Part shown: one piece after another, positions 17,540-26,588 of the stretch
How positions within the stretch are numbered: the stretch's first letter is position 1
Layout of the letters: each line of letters begins with the position of its first letter
NCBI GenBank assembly: GCA_018674495.1
Contig: JABHAA010000135.1
Coordinates: 1-42,396 of the forward strand
Source: Rhodospirillaceae bacterium
GTDB taxonomy: Bacteria; Pseudomonadota; Alphaproteobacteria; Rhodospirillales; UBA2165
Reading direction: 5' to 3'
Length of the DNA: 42,396 bases
The notes under the pieces: generated by a model
Told to the model about the DNA's origin: nothing
Databases searched by the model: none
The model's input: the letters and a program-made list of their open reading frames with translations, nothing else
Made by a program: the position numbers and the translations under genes

Positions 17540-18337
17540 ATGGCAACGGCGGGCGAGCGCGACGTAAAGGCAAACGGGATTTCGATCCATTGCCGTATCG
17601 ATGGCACCGAAGGCGCGCCCTGGATCACCTTTTCCAACTCCCTGGCCACGGATTTGCACATGTGGGATGCGCAGGCCGAAGCCTTTGGGCGCGACTACCA
17701 ATTGCTGCGCTATGATTTTCGCGGCCATGGCGGCACGGATGTGACGTCGCCGCCCTACGATTTGGCGTTACTCGCCGCTGATTTGATCGGGCTTTGGGAC
17801 GCGCTTGGCATCGAACAAGGCCACTATGTGGGGCTTTCCATCGGCGGTGCCATGGGGTTGGAGCTGGTCACCAGCTATCCGGAGCGGGTCTTAAGCGCCG
17901 CCATCTGCGATGCCCGCTGCCGCTCCACCCAATATCATTTAGAAGGCTGGGCGGGGCGCATCGAAGCGGTCTTAGCGGGCGGCATGGAGGCGATGGTCGA
18001 AGAATTCACCGGTGGCTGGTTCACCCCGGCGGCTGATCCGGCGGACGTGGATAAGATTGCCGCCATGATCCGGGCGACGGACTTGGATGGCTTCCGGGGC
18101 GGCGTCGCTGCCGTCGCCGGCGTCGATCACGAAGCCAGGCTCGGCGATATCCAGTGCCCGGCGCTATTTTTGGCCGGCACCGAAGACGTCGGCGATTTCC
18201 CCAAACAGGCGGTAGATATGCACGAAGCCGTGCCGGGTTCGGCGTTGGTGCTCTTGGAGCGGGCCGCCCATCTTTGCAATATGGAGCGCTCCGATGCTTT
18301 CAACGAAGCGCTGCGCGACTTTCTAGCCAGCCAATAG
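17540..18337 (+). CDS. Alpha/beta hydrolase, 3-oxoadipate enol-lactonase (PcaD)-like
   Basis: A 265-aa alpha/beta hydrolase with nucleophile S100 in GLSIGGAMG, acid D216 in GTEDVGDFP and base H244 in RAAHLCNME. The FSNSLATDLHMWDAQ opening and RYDFRGHGGTD are PcaD-like features; PcaD hydrolyses the enol-lactone of the beta-ketoadipate pathway. No PcaB or PcaC partner is near, although a two-subunit CoA-transferase that could be PcaIJ-like lies at 25.9-27.3 kb. The closest reading is an enol-lactonase or a related C-C/ester hydrolase. Start at ATG 17540. Its 3' end overlaps the convergent MFS gene by 15 nt. Confidence 0.82.
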   Translation: MATAGERDVKANGISIHCRIDGTEGAPWITFSNSLATDLHMWDAQAEAFGRDYQLLRYDFRGHGGTDVTSPPYDLALLAADLIGLWDALGIEQGHYVGLSIGGAMGLELVTSYPERVLSAAICDARCRSTQYHLEGWAGRIEAVLAGGMEAMVEEFTGGWFTPAADPADVDKIAAMIRATDLDGFRGGVAAVAGVDHEARLGDIQCPALFLAGTEDVGDFPKQAVDMHEAVPGSALVLLERAAHLCNMERSDAFNEALRDFLASQ

Positions 18338-19759
18338 ACGATCGCGGCGCATATGCTTCCAAAGGATCAGCCCCGCCATGACGGCGGCGGCGGCGATGGC
18401 TATGTTCGAATTATAGACCACGTGCATGGCGCCTTCGAATATTGCCGTCGGCACGCCGTCTTTGAGCCCGGCGGCGGCGCCCAGAAATCCGGCGATGGCG
18501 GCGCCATAGGCAATGCCCAACGCCCGCATGGTGGCGGTGGCAGAGGCGGTCATGGGCTGTTCCTCCTTCGGCGCCGCGTTGATCGCCCAGACAACCAAAT
18601 GGTTGTAGGACATGCCGGTGCCGACGCCCACCAATGTAAAGCTTAACCCCAAAAGCCAGACCGGCCCGGTGATCACGAACAAGGCCGTGCCGATGGCGCC
18701 TGCAAATAACAGCCCGAGCCCGACGCTGATCGAGACGGCGACGGCGCGGCCCTGCAAGCCGCCGACAACCACCGCCGCCACCGTCCATAGGAACGAAGTG
18801 AGCGCAAATATAAAAGCCGCGACTAGGGGCGTTTGCACGTGCAGCAGTTGCAAAAATAGCGTCGCGAAGGCGCCGATCACGGTGTGCACCACCGATATGA
18901 TCAACAAAATCCAATAGGTGGCGCCCAGCTTGGCAAACAGCGACAAGGCCTGGGATGGAAACATCTTGTTTTCGGCGCGGCCGTCGCGGGAGAAGAAATA
19001 AACGGTCACGGCGAGGGATAAAATCACCATGCCGCTGCGCGCCGCCATGCTATCAAACTGGGAAGAAACGCTAAGGCAGATAATGGCAGCGGCGATCATC
19101 GCCAGCCGCGCCACCGGCATGGTGCGCGCCTTGTCGGACATCTGGCTACCGATGCGGCCGGCGGGCACGAAACGCCAGACCATGAAAATAAAGATCACCG
19201 CCAGCGGCACCACCGCCCAAAAGGCGCCGCGCCAGAAACCCAATTCCGCGAACACGCCGCCGAAGGTGGGCCCAAGAATGGTGGCGATACCCCAGGTTGC
19301 CGAGATAAAGGACAGCGCCCGGGCGCGCAGATTGGCGGGGATCACCTCGCCGATCATGCCGTAGCATTGGGAAATGACCGAGCCGCCGCCCAATCCTTGA
19401 ATCAGGCGCCACGATATGAGGGCGACGATGCTGCCCGACATGGCGGCGCCCATGGTGCCGACTAGGAACACCAGGCCGGCCAGCGCATAGCCGCTGCGCC
19501 GCCCCAAGGTCCGGCGGATCGGCTCGGCGCTGGAGGTGCCGATGATCGAGCCCACCGAAAAAGAAATCAGGGTCCAGGTATAGAATTGCATGCCGCCCAC
19601 ATCGGCGATCACCGTCGGCATGATCGACTGGATCAGATAGACGTCGGTTCCGAACAATAATACGCCGAGATTGAGGGTAATGGTGTAGCGGGCCAGCCCG
19701 CCCCGGAATAAATCCGCCCATCTGGTTTTCTCAGGCACGCCCGTTGTTTTGGCCGCCAT
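18323..19759 (-). CDS. MFS transporter (DHA2-like), second of a tandem pair
   Basis: A 478-aa integral membrane protein with about 12-14 hydrophobic helices. The N-terminal half has VGSIIGTSSAEPIRRTLGRRSGY, the MFS loop 2-3 region, and RLIQGLGGGSVISQCYGMIGE, the drug/proton antiporter TM5 type motif. Its ATG follows the stop of the upstream MFS gene with no gap (TAG-ATG), so translation is coupled. It is clearly paralogous to that gene. The substrate is unknown; a role in moving aromatic acids or their analogues is suggested only by the neighbours. Confidence 0.9.
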   Translation of the reverse strand: MAAKTTGVPEKTRWADLFRGGLARYTITLNLGVLLFGTDVYLIQSIMPTVIADVGGMQFYTWTLISFSVGSIIGTSSAEPIRRTLGRRSGYALAGLVFLVGTMGAAMSGSIVALISWRLIQGLGGGSVISQCYGMIGEVIPANLRARALSFISATWGIATILGPTFGGVFAELGFWRGAFWAVVPLAVIFIFMVWRFVPAGRIGSQMSDKARTMPVARLAMIAAAIICLSVSSQFDSMAARSGMVILSLAVTVYFFSRDGRAENKMFPSQALSLFAKLGATYWILLIISVVHTVIGAFATLFLQLLHVQTPLVAAFIFALTSFLWTVAAVVVGGLQGRAVAVSISVGLGLLFAGAIGTALFVITGPVWLLGLSFTLVGVGTGMSYNHLVVWAINAAPKEEQPMTASATATMRALGIAYGAAIAGFLGAAAGLKDGVPTAIFEGAMHVVYNSNIAIAAAAVMAGLILWKHMRRDRLLAG

Positions 19760-21214
19760 CTATTCGGCGGCCAACTTTTCGGCGATCTGGCGGCGGGCCT
19801 GGAGGATCAGCGGGATGGTAACCATCAGCGCTGCAACCGCGAAAATCACATTAACTCCATAGACCCAGTTCATGGCGTGGGCCAGGGTTTCGGGTTCGGG
19901 CCGGGCAACCGGGCCGAGCCCGCCCATGGTGGCGATCAGACCAGCGAGGGCGCCGCCGAAGGCAAAGGCCACCGTGCGGATGGTCTGTACGGCGGCGCCG
20001 GCGATATGGCGTTCGTCGTCATCGGCGGCGGCGATGGCGCGCTGGATCAGGGGATTGTTGAACAATCCCGTGCCGAAGCCGATGGCGAAAAAAGCGAACG
20101 ACAAATAGAGCACCGGCCCCGATGTCACGAACAGGGCCAGCCCGATGGTTCCGATCAACATCAGGATCATGCCCGACAAGATGGAAATCAATTCCCGCTG
20201 CCCGGTCCAGGTGGCGACAATGAAGGCGCCGGTAGTCCAGGCAAAGGACATGATCGCCGCGAGGTACGCGGCCACCAGGGGCGAGGCGCCGTGCAGCACC
20301 TGCAAATACAGCGTCGAATAGACGTTGAGAAAAATCAAAATCACCGTCGACAGCAGCATCGCCCAATAGGCCATGCCCATGGTTGAGAAGATATCCATGG
20401 CTTTTCGGGGCAGCATGGGCTTTTCGGCGCGCGCATCGAGGCGAAAAACAAACACCGCCAATATGACCGACGCGGCGATCAGCAATCCACGCATCAGGTT
20501 GTCGTCTACCTGGGAGGTCAGGCTCAAAAGTAGGACCGAGCTGCCCAACAGAATGAGCCGCCGGTACGGGATCGCCGAAAGTTTACCGTGGCCCTCGGTG
20601 GATTGGATGATTTTCCAAGCCGCCAGGGTGATCAAGATGCTGAGCACGCCGAGGCCCCAAAAGGCGCCGCGCCAATTGCCCAATTCGGCAAAGATGGCGC
20701 CGAAGCCGGGCCCGATCAGCGTTGCCACGCCCCAGACGGTAGAAATCACGCTCAAAATGCGCCCGCGCAAATGAGCGGGATACATAGAGCCGACCATACC
20801 GTAGCTTTGCGCGACGATGGCGCCGCCGCCGAGCCCTTGAAAAAATCGCCAGAAGACGAGAACCAGCATATCGTCGGCGAGCGCCGCGCCAACCAGGCCG
20901 ATCACCATCATCAACCCGGCGCCGGCATAGGACGTCCTATCGCCAAGGGCATCCCGCATCGGCCCGGCGCTGGCGCCGCCGATGACCGAGCCGACGGCGA
21001 ACAGGGAAAACGACCAGGAATAATATTGCATGCCGCCAATTTCGGCGGCGATTGAGGGCATAATTGTCGATACTACGAACGAATTGACCGCGAACAGGAT
21101 GGTGCCCATGGTGAGCAGCAGGGTATAGACCGCGTACTGCCCGCTCAGGATTTCAGACCATCCGCTGCCGCTGCGGTTTGGATCGCTTTTGTTGGATTCG
21201 GTGTTTTGAGACAT
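19760..21214 (-). CDS. MFS transporter (DHA2-like), first of a tandem pair
   Basis: A 484-aa MFS protein with about 12-14 helices. It shares with the downstream gene the same N-terminal plan (a soluble start, then GQYAVYTLLLTMGTILFAVN), the VGSVIGGASAGPMRDALGDR loop and RFFQGLGGGAIVAQSYGMVG. The two look like a local duplication that has diverged well beyond recent copy status. It is the first gene of the pair on the minus strand; the ASST-like gene lies 62 nt upstream in the same direction. Direction of transport cannot be told from sequence. Confidence 0.9.
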   Translation of the reverse strand: MSQNTESNKSDPNRSGSGWSEILSGQYAVYTLLLTMGTILFAVNSFVVSTIMPSIAAEIGGMQYYSWSFSLFAVGSVIGGASAGPMRDALGDRTSYAGAGLMMVIGLVGAALADDMLVLVFWRFFQGLGGGAIVAQSYGMVGSMYPAHLRGRILSVISTVWGVATLIGPGFGAIFAELGNWRGAFWGLGVLSILITLAAWKIIQSTEGHGKLSAIPYRRLILLGSSVLLLSLTSQVDDNLMRGLLIAASVILAVFVFRLDARAEKPMLPRKAMDIFSTMGMAYWAMLLSTVILIFLNVYSTLYLQVLHGASPLVAAYLAAIMSFAWTTGAFIVATWTGQRELISILSGMILMLIGTIGLALFVTSGPVLYLSFAFFAIGFGTGLFNNPLIQRAIAAADDDERHIAGAAVQTIRTVAFAFGGALAGLIATMGGLGPVARPEPETLAHAMNWVYGVNVIFAVAALMVTIPLILQARRQIAEKLAAE

Positions 21215-21276
21215 TGGCGCCCATGATCGCCCTTGGGCCGGGCAAGGTCAATTCCGCGTTGGCGTTATCCCAATAT

Positions 21277-22407
21277 TCAAGCCAGATTCGGCAATTGATC
21301 GGCGGTGTAGAATTTGGCTTCCTGGACGCAGTTCCATATCCAGCCGACCCCGTTTTTGTCGAAATAGGGATTGATGAATTCCCACACCACTTCGCCTTCC
21401 GGGGTGATCTGGAAGATACGCCCGCGGCCGCCCTCGGCCACCAGAATGTTGCCGTTAGGCAGAATTTCGGCCCCAGACAGGAAGGCGCTTTGGAACGAAT
21501 ACATGGGTGTGTCTTTGTATTCCCACACCACTTCGCGGGTTTTCATATCGAACTCAAGGACACGGGAATGGACGATCGCGCCACTGCCGTGGGTGCGGTA
21601 GCTGCCATTGTCAAAAACCAGGATATTGCCGTTCGGCAAAAGATGCGGATCGTGCTGGCCGAAGAACGGGCCGGGGCCGAAACGCTCCAACACCTTGCCG
21701 CTGGATTTCTCCACAATATATATTCGCGACAGCTGCCGGGATGACATCATCACCCGCTCATCATCTAGAAAGAACGCGGCGTTGAGATGGGTCCATTCCC
21801 AGCGGTTGCAGCTTTCGGGCAGGATATCTATCTCGGTGTCCAGATGCTCCGCCGCGTGCCATTCCCACAAGAGATTGCCGTCCGCATCCACTTCGCGTAC
21901 CACGTCGGCGAGCATGCGATCGAGGGGCTCACCACCGCCTTTGACTTTGGCGGCTAGGCCTGCGTCCATCTCCTCCATGGAAAGATAGATGGCGCCGCCG
22001 TGGGCCAGGCGGCGGCCGTCATGGTGGTGGTGCAGATCAAGATGTTCCCAGACGATATTGCCGTCCCAGTCATATTCCCGAAGCGCGCCGCCCTTGAACA
22101 GGGAATAGGTCGGCGTCCAGTTCCAAAGATCGTCCTCGACTTTGGCGTTCACGAACAGATTGCCGTTCGGCAATATGTAGCCGTAATTACCCGGCTGGCA
22201 GCCGAGGTCCCAGCGATGCATCTCGTTGCCGTCCATGTCGATCAGGAAGACCGCATTGGTCTCGTTCAAAGGCGCATACAATGTGTAGCCCTGGCAGGCT
22301 TTGTCCGGGTTGTGGGCGGTCAGCCCTGTCTTGGCGACGCGCCGCCAGGTTATGGGGTCGACCGGTCCGCCCTCCCAGCCCGGAAGGCTCGGACTTGGCC
22401 CGTCCAT
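21277..22407 (-). CDS. Arylsulfotransferase (ASST)-like beta-propeller protein, no signal peptide
   Basis: A 376-aa protein built of repeated blades with ILPNGNLFV, LLPNGNILVFDNG and ILPNGNILVAEGG motifs alternating with G-x-V-x-W-E(Y/F) strands (NIVWEHL, NLLWEWH, EVVWEYK, EVVWEF). This is the pattern of the ASST family of PAPS-independent sulfotransferases and their relatives. His residues in HHHHDGRR, WTHLNA and FGQHDPH are candidate active-site positions. Classical ASSTs are periplasmic with a signal peptide; this one starts MDGPSPSLPGW and has none. ATG 22407 overlaps the thiolase stop by 1 nt (TGATG). It is the last gene of a four-gene operon. The actual reaction is open. Confidence 0.75.
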   Translation of the reverse strand: MDGPSPSLPGWEGGPVDPITWRRVAKTGLTAHNPDKACQGYTLYAPLNETNAVFLIDMDGNEMHRWDLGCQPGNYGYILPNGNLFVNAKVEDDLWNWTPTYSLFKGGALREYDWDGNIVWEHLDLHHHHDGRRLAHGGAIYLSMEEMDAGLAAKVKGGGEPLDRMLADVVREVDADGNLLWEWHAAEHLDTEIDILPESCNRWEWTHLNAAFFLDDERVMMSSRQLSRIYIVEKSSGKVLERFGPGPFFGQHDPHLLPNGNILVFDNGSYRTHGSGAIVHSRVLEFDMKTREVVWEYKDTPMYSFQSAFLSGAEILPNGNILVAEGGRGRIFQITPEGEVVWEFINPYFDKNGVGWIWNCVQEAKFYTADQLPNLA

Positions 22408-23567
22408 CAAAGCGTCGACTCCGTGCCGTAGATGGCAGTGACCTGGCTGGAAAGCACACCGCCATTGCCGTTGGCGAGCGCAATATTGGCGCCCTCGATC
22501 TGGCGCTCACCGCAATTGCCGCGCAACTGTTCCACTGCCTCGATGGTGACGAACATGCCGTACATGCCCGGATGCACACAAGATAGCCCGCCGCCATTGG
22601 TGTTGACCGGCAGGGTGCCGCCGGGTCCGATATTGCCGTCGCCGACAAAGGCTCCGCCTTCGCCTTTCTTGCAAAAGCCGAGATCCTCCAGGAACAAAAT
22701 CGTGTTGATGGTGAAGGCGTCATAAAACTCGGCCACGTCGATATCACCTGGGGATAGACCGGCCATGGCGAAGGCGCGGGGGCCCGATTGGGACGCCGGG
22801 GTGACGGTCAGGTCCGGCATCTGCGCGATCTGATCGTGGGTTGTGGCCGAGCCGATGCCCAGCAGATAGGCTGGTTTTTGCGGAAAATCCTTGGCCCGCT
22901 CGGCGGACACCATGACAATGGCCGCGCCAGCGTCGGACACCAGACAGCAATCGAACAGGGTCAGGGGATCGCAAATCATGCGCGCCCCCATCACGTCGTC
23001 GATGCTCAACGGATCGCGCATTTCTGCGCGCGGGTTCTTCATCGCCCATTCCCGGGTCGAGACCGCAACCTGCGCCAGATTTTCGCGGGTGGTGCCGTAT
23101 TCATGCATATGGCGCGCCGCGGCAAAGGCATAAGAGATGATCGGATTGCGGGGATTATATTCCGATGCGTGAAAGGCGCCGGCGTTGGGATTGCCTTCGC
23201 GGAACTTAGCCTTGCGGTTGGAGCGGCTGGTCGAGCCATAGGCGATCAGCGCCACGTTGCAGACGCCGGTTTTGATCGCCATCGCCGCCGACTGGACGCA
23301 ATTCACAAAAGACGAGCCGCCCACATTGGTGCCGTCGATATGGCTCGGCTGGATGCCCAAATATTCGGCGGCGTGCAGGGGGTGAAACACCCGCCCCATG
23401 GAGGAGACGAAAAGCCCGTCCACGTCCTGCATACCAAGCCCGGCATCGGCGAGGGCGTAGTGGGATGCCTCGGCCAGAACTTCCAGATGGTTCCTGCCGG
23501 GCAGCTCGCCAAATTCTGTGAGGCCGATGCCGACAACCGCGGCCGAGCCGCGCAATACATGTGCCAT
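22407..23567 (-). CDS. Thiolase-like (SCP-x/Ltp group) protein lacking the nucleophilic Cys
   Basis: A 386-aa thiolase-fold protein. In the nucleophile loop (N81-V-G-G-S-S-F-V-N-C) the Cys of true thiolases aligns with G84, judged from the 17-residue spacing to the following TG, so acyl-enzyme chemistry is unlikely. FYDAFTINTILFLEDLGFCKKGEGGAFV and NTNGGGLSCVHPG are hallmarks of the SCP-x/lipid-transfer group. Relatives working with a DUF35 partner (Ltp2/ChsH2 in steroid degradation) are retro-aldolases. The next gene upstream is exactly a DUF35 protein (4-nt gap), supporting a two-component aldolase or CoA-side-chain-cleaving enzyme. Start at ATG 23567 behind GGGAGG; a 30-codon extension is unsupported. 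Confidence 0.85.
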   Translation of the reverse strand: MAHVLRGSAAVVGIGLTEFGELPGRNHLEVLAEASHYALADAGLGMQDVDGLFVSSMGRVFHPLHAAEYLGIQPSHIDGTNVGGSSFVNCVQSAAMAIKTGVCNVALIAYGSTSRSNRKAKFREGNPNAGAFHASEYNPRNPIISYAFAAARHMHEYGTTRENLAQVAVSTREWAMKNPRAEMRDPLSIDDVMGARMICDPLTLFDCCLVSDAGAAIVMVSAERAKDFPQKPAYLLGIGSATTHDQIAQMPDLTVTPASQSGPRAFAMAGLSPGDIDVAEFYDAFTINTILFLEDLGFCKKGEGGAFVGDGNIGPGGTLPVNTNGGGLSCVHPGMYGMFVTIEAVEQLRGNCGERQIEGANIALANGNGGVLSSQVTAIYGTESTL

Positions 23568-23571
23568 AATT

Positions 23572-23970
23572 TTAGCCTCCCGCGCTACGAAACAAAATAA
23601 GCTTGGTGCCGTCGATCTCTCCGATGAAGGCCTCGACTGCCATGCCGATGGTGACATCCGATGGGTCCATATCGACCACCCGGCTCATCAGCCGGCCGCC
23701 TTCTTCCAGATCGACCAAGGCGATGTTCTGGTCGCCGCCTCTTTCCGGTTTGGTGCGCTCGACACTGGTGGAATAGATGACGCCCTTGCCCGACGCGATG
23801 CGCCACGATGTGTTGGGCGATCCGCAATGGTTGCAGACGGCGCGCGGATAATAAATGTTCTTGGCGCAATCATCGCAGAACTGCAGCCGGTATTCGCCGG
23901 CCTCCAGCCCTTCGCGGAAATGCTGTTCAGGTCCAACGCCCGCGAACGGGCCTGTATTGGTGTCGGTCAT
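23572..23970 (-). CDS. Zn-ribbon/OB-fold (DUF35) partner protein
   Basis: A 132-aa protein with an N-terminal rubredoxin-like zinc ribbon (C32-x2-C35 and C46-x2-C49) and a C-terminal OB fold (about 55-130), the DUF35/ChsH2 arrangement. Such proteins bind acyl-CoA and complete thiolase-like or hydratase enzymes. It sits 4 nt upstream of the Cys-less thiolase-like gene, so a stable complex is the natural inference. Length is normal. Confidence 0.9.
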   Translation of the reverse strand: MTDTNTGPFAGVGPEQHFREGLEAGEYRLQFCDDCAKNIYYPRAVCNHCGSPNTSWRIASGKGVIYSTSVERTKPERGGDQNIALVDLEEGGRLMSRVVDMDPSDVTIGMAVEAFIGEIDGTKLILFRSAGG

Positions 23971-24054
23971 GGTTTTGAGCCCTCGGATTTTGTTGTGCGT
24001 GGATGGAACACTAATGCCCGGGAGCCGAATACTCCATGCCCTATTTGACCGCGC

Positions 24055-25755
24055 CTATGCGGCCTTGCCGAAGCGCAGCAGCTTGCCCGGAAGCGATCCC
24101 GAAGCATCGACAACGTCTTTATTTTGCCGCCGGATCACTGTGCCGTTGACGATTACCGCCTCGATGCCGGTGGCGTGGGAGATCAGGCGGTCGGCGCCGG
24201 CGGGGAGGTCGTAGGTGCGCACCGGCGGCCCGGCGCCAACGGTTTTGGGATCGAACACCACCACATCGGCGGGCAGACCAAGCCCCAGCGTGCCCCGGTC
24301 GGTGATGCCGAACACTTCGGCGGGGCGCGCCGTCAGCATCCAGACCGCATATTCGAGAGACAAAGCCTGGCGCTCGCGTACCCAGTGGCCGAGCAGGTGT
24401 GTGGCAAAGCAGGTATCGTACATCTGGCTGGCGTGGGCGCCCGCGTCCGACAGGCCAAGCACCGTATGCGGATCGCGCAACAATTCCTCGACCGCATCTT
24501 CGTCGTCGTTCAGGAGCGGCATACGGAACCGGGCTTCCAAGTCTGTTTCCAGGGCGAGATCGAGCGCCAGATCGGTGGGATCGATGCCAAGCTCCAGCGC
24601 CGCATCGACGAGCCCGCGTTCTTCTAGCTCGGGCCGCGAAGGGCAATCGGCGATGACGATCTGGCGAAAAGAACGGCGCAACGGCGGGACTTCGCCATCA
24701 ACCATACTGTCCTCGGCCATGGCTTCGCGGAACTTACGGCGGAATTCCGGGTCCTGGTAGATCAGCGTTTTGCCGGTCGTATCGGCGGCGGAAACCGGCT
24801 GAAAGAAGGGGATGCGTTCCAGCGAAAACGGTGATTTGAATTGAAACTCGGTCTGTAGCGGGCGGCAAGCAACCTGCGGATAAACGGCAGCGCCATTCTC
24901 CAAAATCTCGATGGAGCGGCGCAGGTGTTCCCGGTGGCCGTCCGGGCCTTCCATGCCGGTCAGCATCGCCGTCCAGGAAACATTGCGGCCCGTATCGCGG
25001 GCCATCTGCTCGAACTCCTTGAACCAGGGTGTGCGCCCGACGGTGATCTGAATGACGCCCTTATCGGCCTCGCCGAGCGCCGAAGCCAGTTCATAAATTT
25101 CGGCGACGTCGGCCTTGCGGCTCGGCACCGGCAGGCCCTTGTAGCCGATGTGAACGGACGACTGGGACGTAGAAAAGCCAATGGCGCCGGCCTCCATGGC
25201 TTCCAAAACCATGCGCCGCATGGAAGCGGTTTCATCCGGCGTCGCGAGACGCTCCAAAGATGCAGGCCCCATTTCATAAAGCCTGAGCGGCGTGTGGCCG
25301 AGCAGCACGCCCACATTGATCGCCTTTGGCCCGCGATCAATAAAGTCGAGATATTCGGGGAAGCTTTCAAACGGCCATTCGCCGGTGCCTTCGATCAAGG
25401 CCTCATAGCTCATCGCCTCGACCTTTTCGAGGGTGCGCATGATAATTTCCTGGTGCTCGGGCCGCGTCGGCGCAACGCCGAAGCCACAGTTGCCGATGAC
25501 GCAGGTGGTCACCCCGTGCCAGGGCGAGAACGACAGCATCGGATCCCACATGATCTGGGCATCGTAGTGGGTATGGATATCGACAAAGCCGGGCGCGACC
25601 ACCATCCCGCCTGCGTCAATTTCGGTGGCGGCCTGACCTGGCGCATCGCCCATGGCGGCAACGCGGCCATCTTTAATGCCGATATCGCCTTCGACGCCGG
25701 CCTCGCCGGTGCCATCAATGATCGTTCCGCCCGAAATCCTGATGTCGTAATCCAT
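24055..25755 (-). CDS. Amidohydrolase, N-acyl-D-amino-acid deacylase (D-aminoacylase) family
   Basis: A 566-aa TIM-barrel amidohydrolase. The metal-binding H61-T-H63-Y-D, C90 in GNCGFG (the bridging Cys of D-aminoacylase), and the late GLSDAGAH Asp are all visible, as is the C-terminal small beta domain with TLGLGLPADVVVFD. It would hydrolyse an N-acyl-D-amino acid or related amide. It is the first gene of the operon leading to DUF35, thiolase-like and ASST-like proteins, suggesting release of an acyl or aryl group for further breakdown. It is divergent from the CoA-transferase operon across 164 nt. The true substrate may not be a D-amino acid, as the family is broad. Confidence 0.87.
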   Translation of the reverse strand: MDYDIRISGGTIIDGTGEAGVEGDIGIKDGRVAAMGDAPGQAATEIDAGGMVVAPGFVDIHTHYDAQIMWDPMLSFSPWHGVTTCVIGNCGFGVAPTRPEHQEIIMRTLEKVEAMSYEALIEGTGEWPFESFPEYLDFIDRGPKAINVGVLLGHTPLRLYEMGPASLERLATPDETASMRRMVLEAMEAGAIGFSTSQSSVHIGYKGLPVPSRKADVAEIYELASALGEADKGVIQITVGRTPWFKEFEQMARDTGRNVSWTAMLTGMEGPDGHREHLRRSIEILENGAAVYPQVACRPLQTEFQFKSPFSLERIPFFQPVSAADTTGKTLIYQDPEFRRKFREAMAEDSMVDGEVPPLRRSFRQIVIADCPSRPELEERGLVDAALELGIDPTDLALDLALETDLEARFRMPLLNDDEDAVEELLRDPHTVLGLSDAGAHASQMYDTCFATHLLGHWVRERQALSLEYAVWMLTARPAEVFGITDRGTLGLGLPADVVVFDPKTVGAGPPVRTYDLPAGADRLISHATGIEAVIVNGTVIRRQNKDVVDASGSLPGKLLRFGKAA

Positions 25756-25919
25756 GACGCTTCTCCCATCGGCAGATGCTATGCGGCTTATCCGACCTCG
25801 TCAGCTTGGCCTTAGAAGGCTGGGTGCGTCAAGTTGCGGAGTGAAACGCGGCGCATGGATTTGACTTGCCCCGGCCCAAACGCTACCAAATTGGGTCAAA
25901 GAAACAGGGGGCCAAAACC

Positions 25920-26585
25920 ATGATCAACAAAATTTGCCAAGGCATCGAAGACGCCGTTGCCGGGATCGAAGACGGCGCGGTCATCTTAGTCGGCGGCTTC
26001 GGCAATGCCGGCGAGCCGATTGCGCTTTTAAACGCGCTCGCCGCAAGAAAGCCCCGGGAGCTGACCATCGTCTCCAACAATGCGGGCTCCGGCGATGAAG
26101 GCATCGGCCAGTTGATACTCGGCGGCTGCGTTAAGAAATTTATTTGCTCGTTCCCACGCGTCACCGGCGCTGATGCTTTTGATAAAATGTACGAAGAAGG
26201 CCTGCTTGAGCTGGAACTGACCCCGCAAGGCACTTTGGCCGAGCGCATTCGCGCCGCCGGTGCCGGCATTCCGGGCTTTTATACGCGCACGTCGGTGGAC
26301 ACGCCGCTCGCCGAGGGCAAGGAAGTGCGCGAATTCGCAGGTTTAGATTATGTGCTGGAAGAGGCCATCTATGGCGACGTGGCGCTGGTCAAGGCGGCGG
26401 TGGGCGACAGGTGGGGAAACCTCACCTATACTATGTCGTCCCGGAACTTCAATCCTGTGATGGCGATGGGCGCCAAGATCACCATCGCGCAGGTGGGCGA
26501 GATTGTCGATTTGGGCGGCATCGAGCCCGAACAGGTGATCACGCCCAGCATATTCGTGGACAAAGTTGTCGAGGTGGAGGCATAG
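25920..26585 (+). CDS. 3-oxoacid/3-oxoadipate-type CoA-transferase subunit A
   Basis: A 221-aa family I CoA-transferase alpha subunit with the GGFGNAGEP glycine-rich start, SNNAGSGDEGIGQLI and GTLAERIRAAGAGIPGFYTRT. It forms the A half of an A2B2 enzyme moving CoA from succinyl- or acetyl-CoA to a keto acid. Start at ATG 25920, where the conserved sequence begins. The B subunit follows after 3 nt. PcaI, ScoA and AtoD are alike at this level, so no symbol is given. Confidence 0.9.
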   Translation: MINKICQGIEDAVAGIEDGAVILVGGFGNAGEPIALLNALAARKPRELTIVSNNAGSGDEGIGQLILGGCVKKFICSFPRVTGADAFDKMYEEGLLELELTPQGTLAERIRAAGAGIPGFYTRTSVDTPLAEGKEVREFAGLDYVLEEAIYGDVALVKAAVGDRWGNLTYTMSSRNFNPVMAMGAKITIAQVGEIVDLGGIEPEQVITPSIFVDKVVEVEA

Positions 26586-26588
26586 CCA

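Noticed and set aside
18323..18337. The 15-nt overlap of convergent genes as a sign of frameshift.
   Set aside because: Both proteins end at normal family positions; short convergent overlaps are common in this compact sequence.
25861..25889. TTGACT-N17-TACCAA as promoter of the CoA-transferase operon.
   Set aside because: The -10 matches only 3 of 6, so it is not better than chance.
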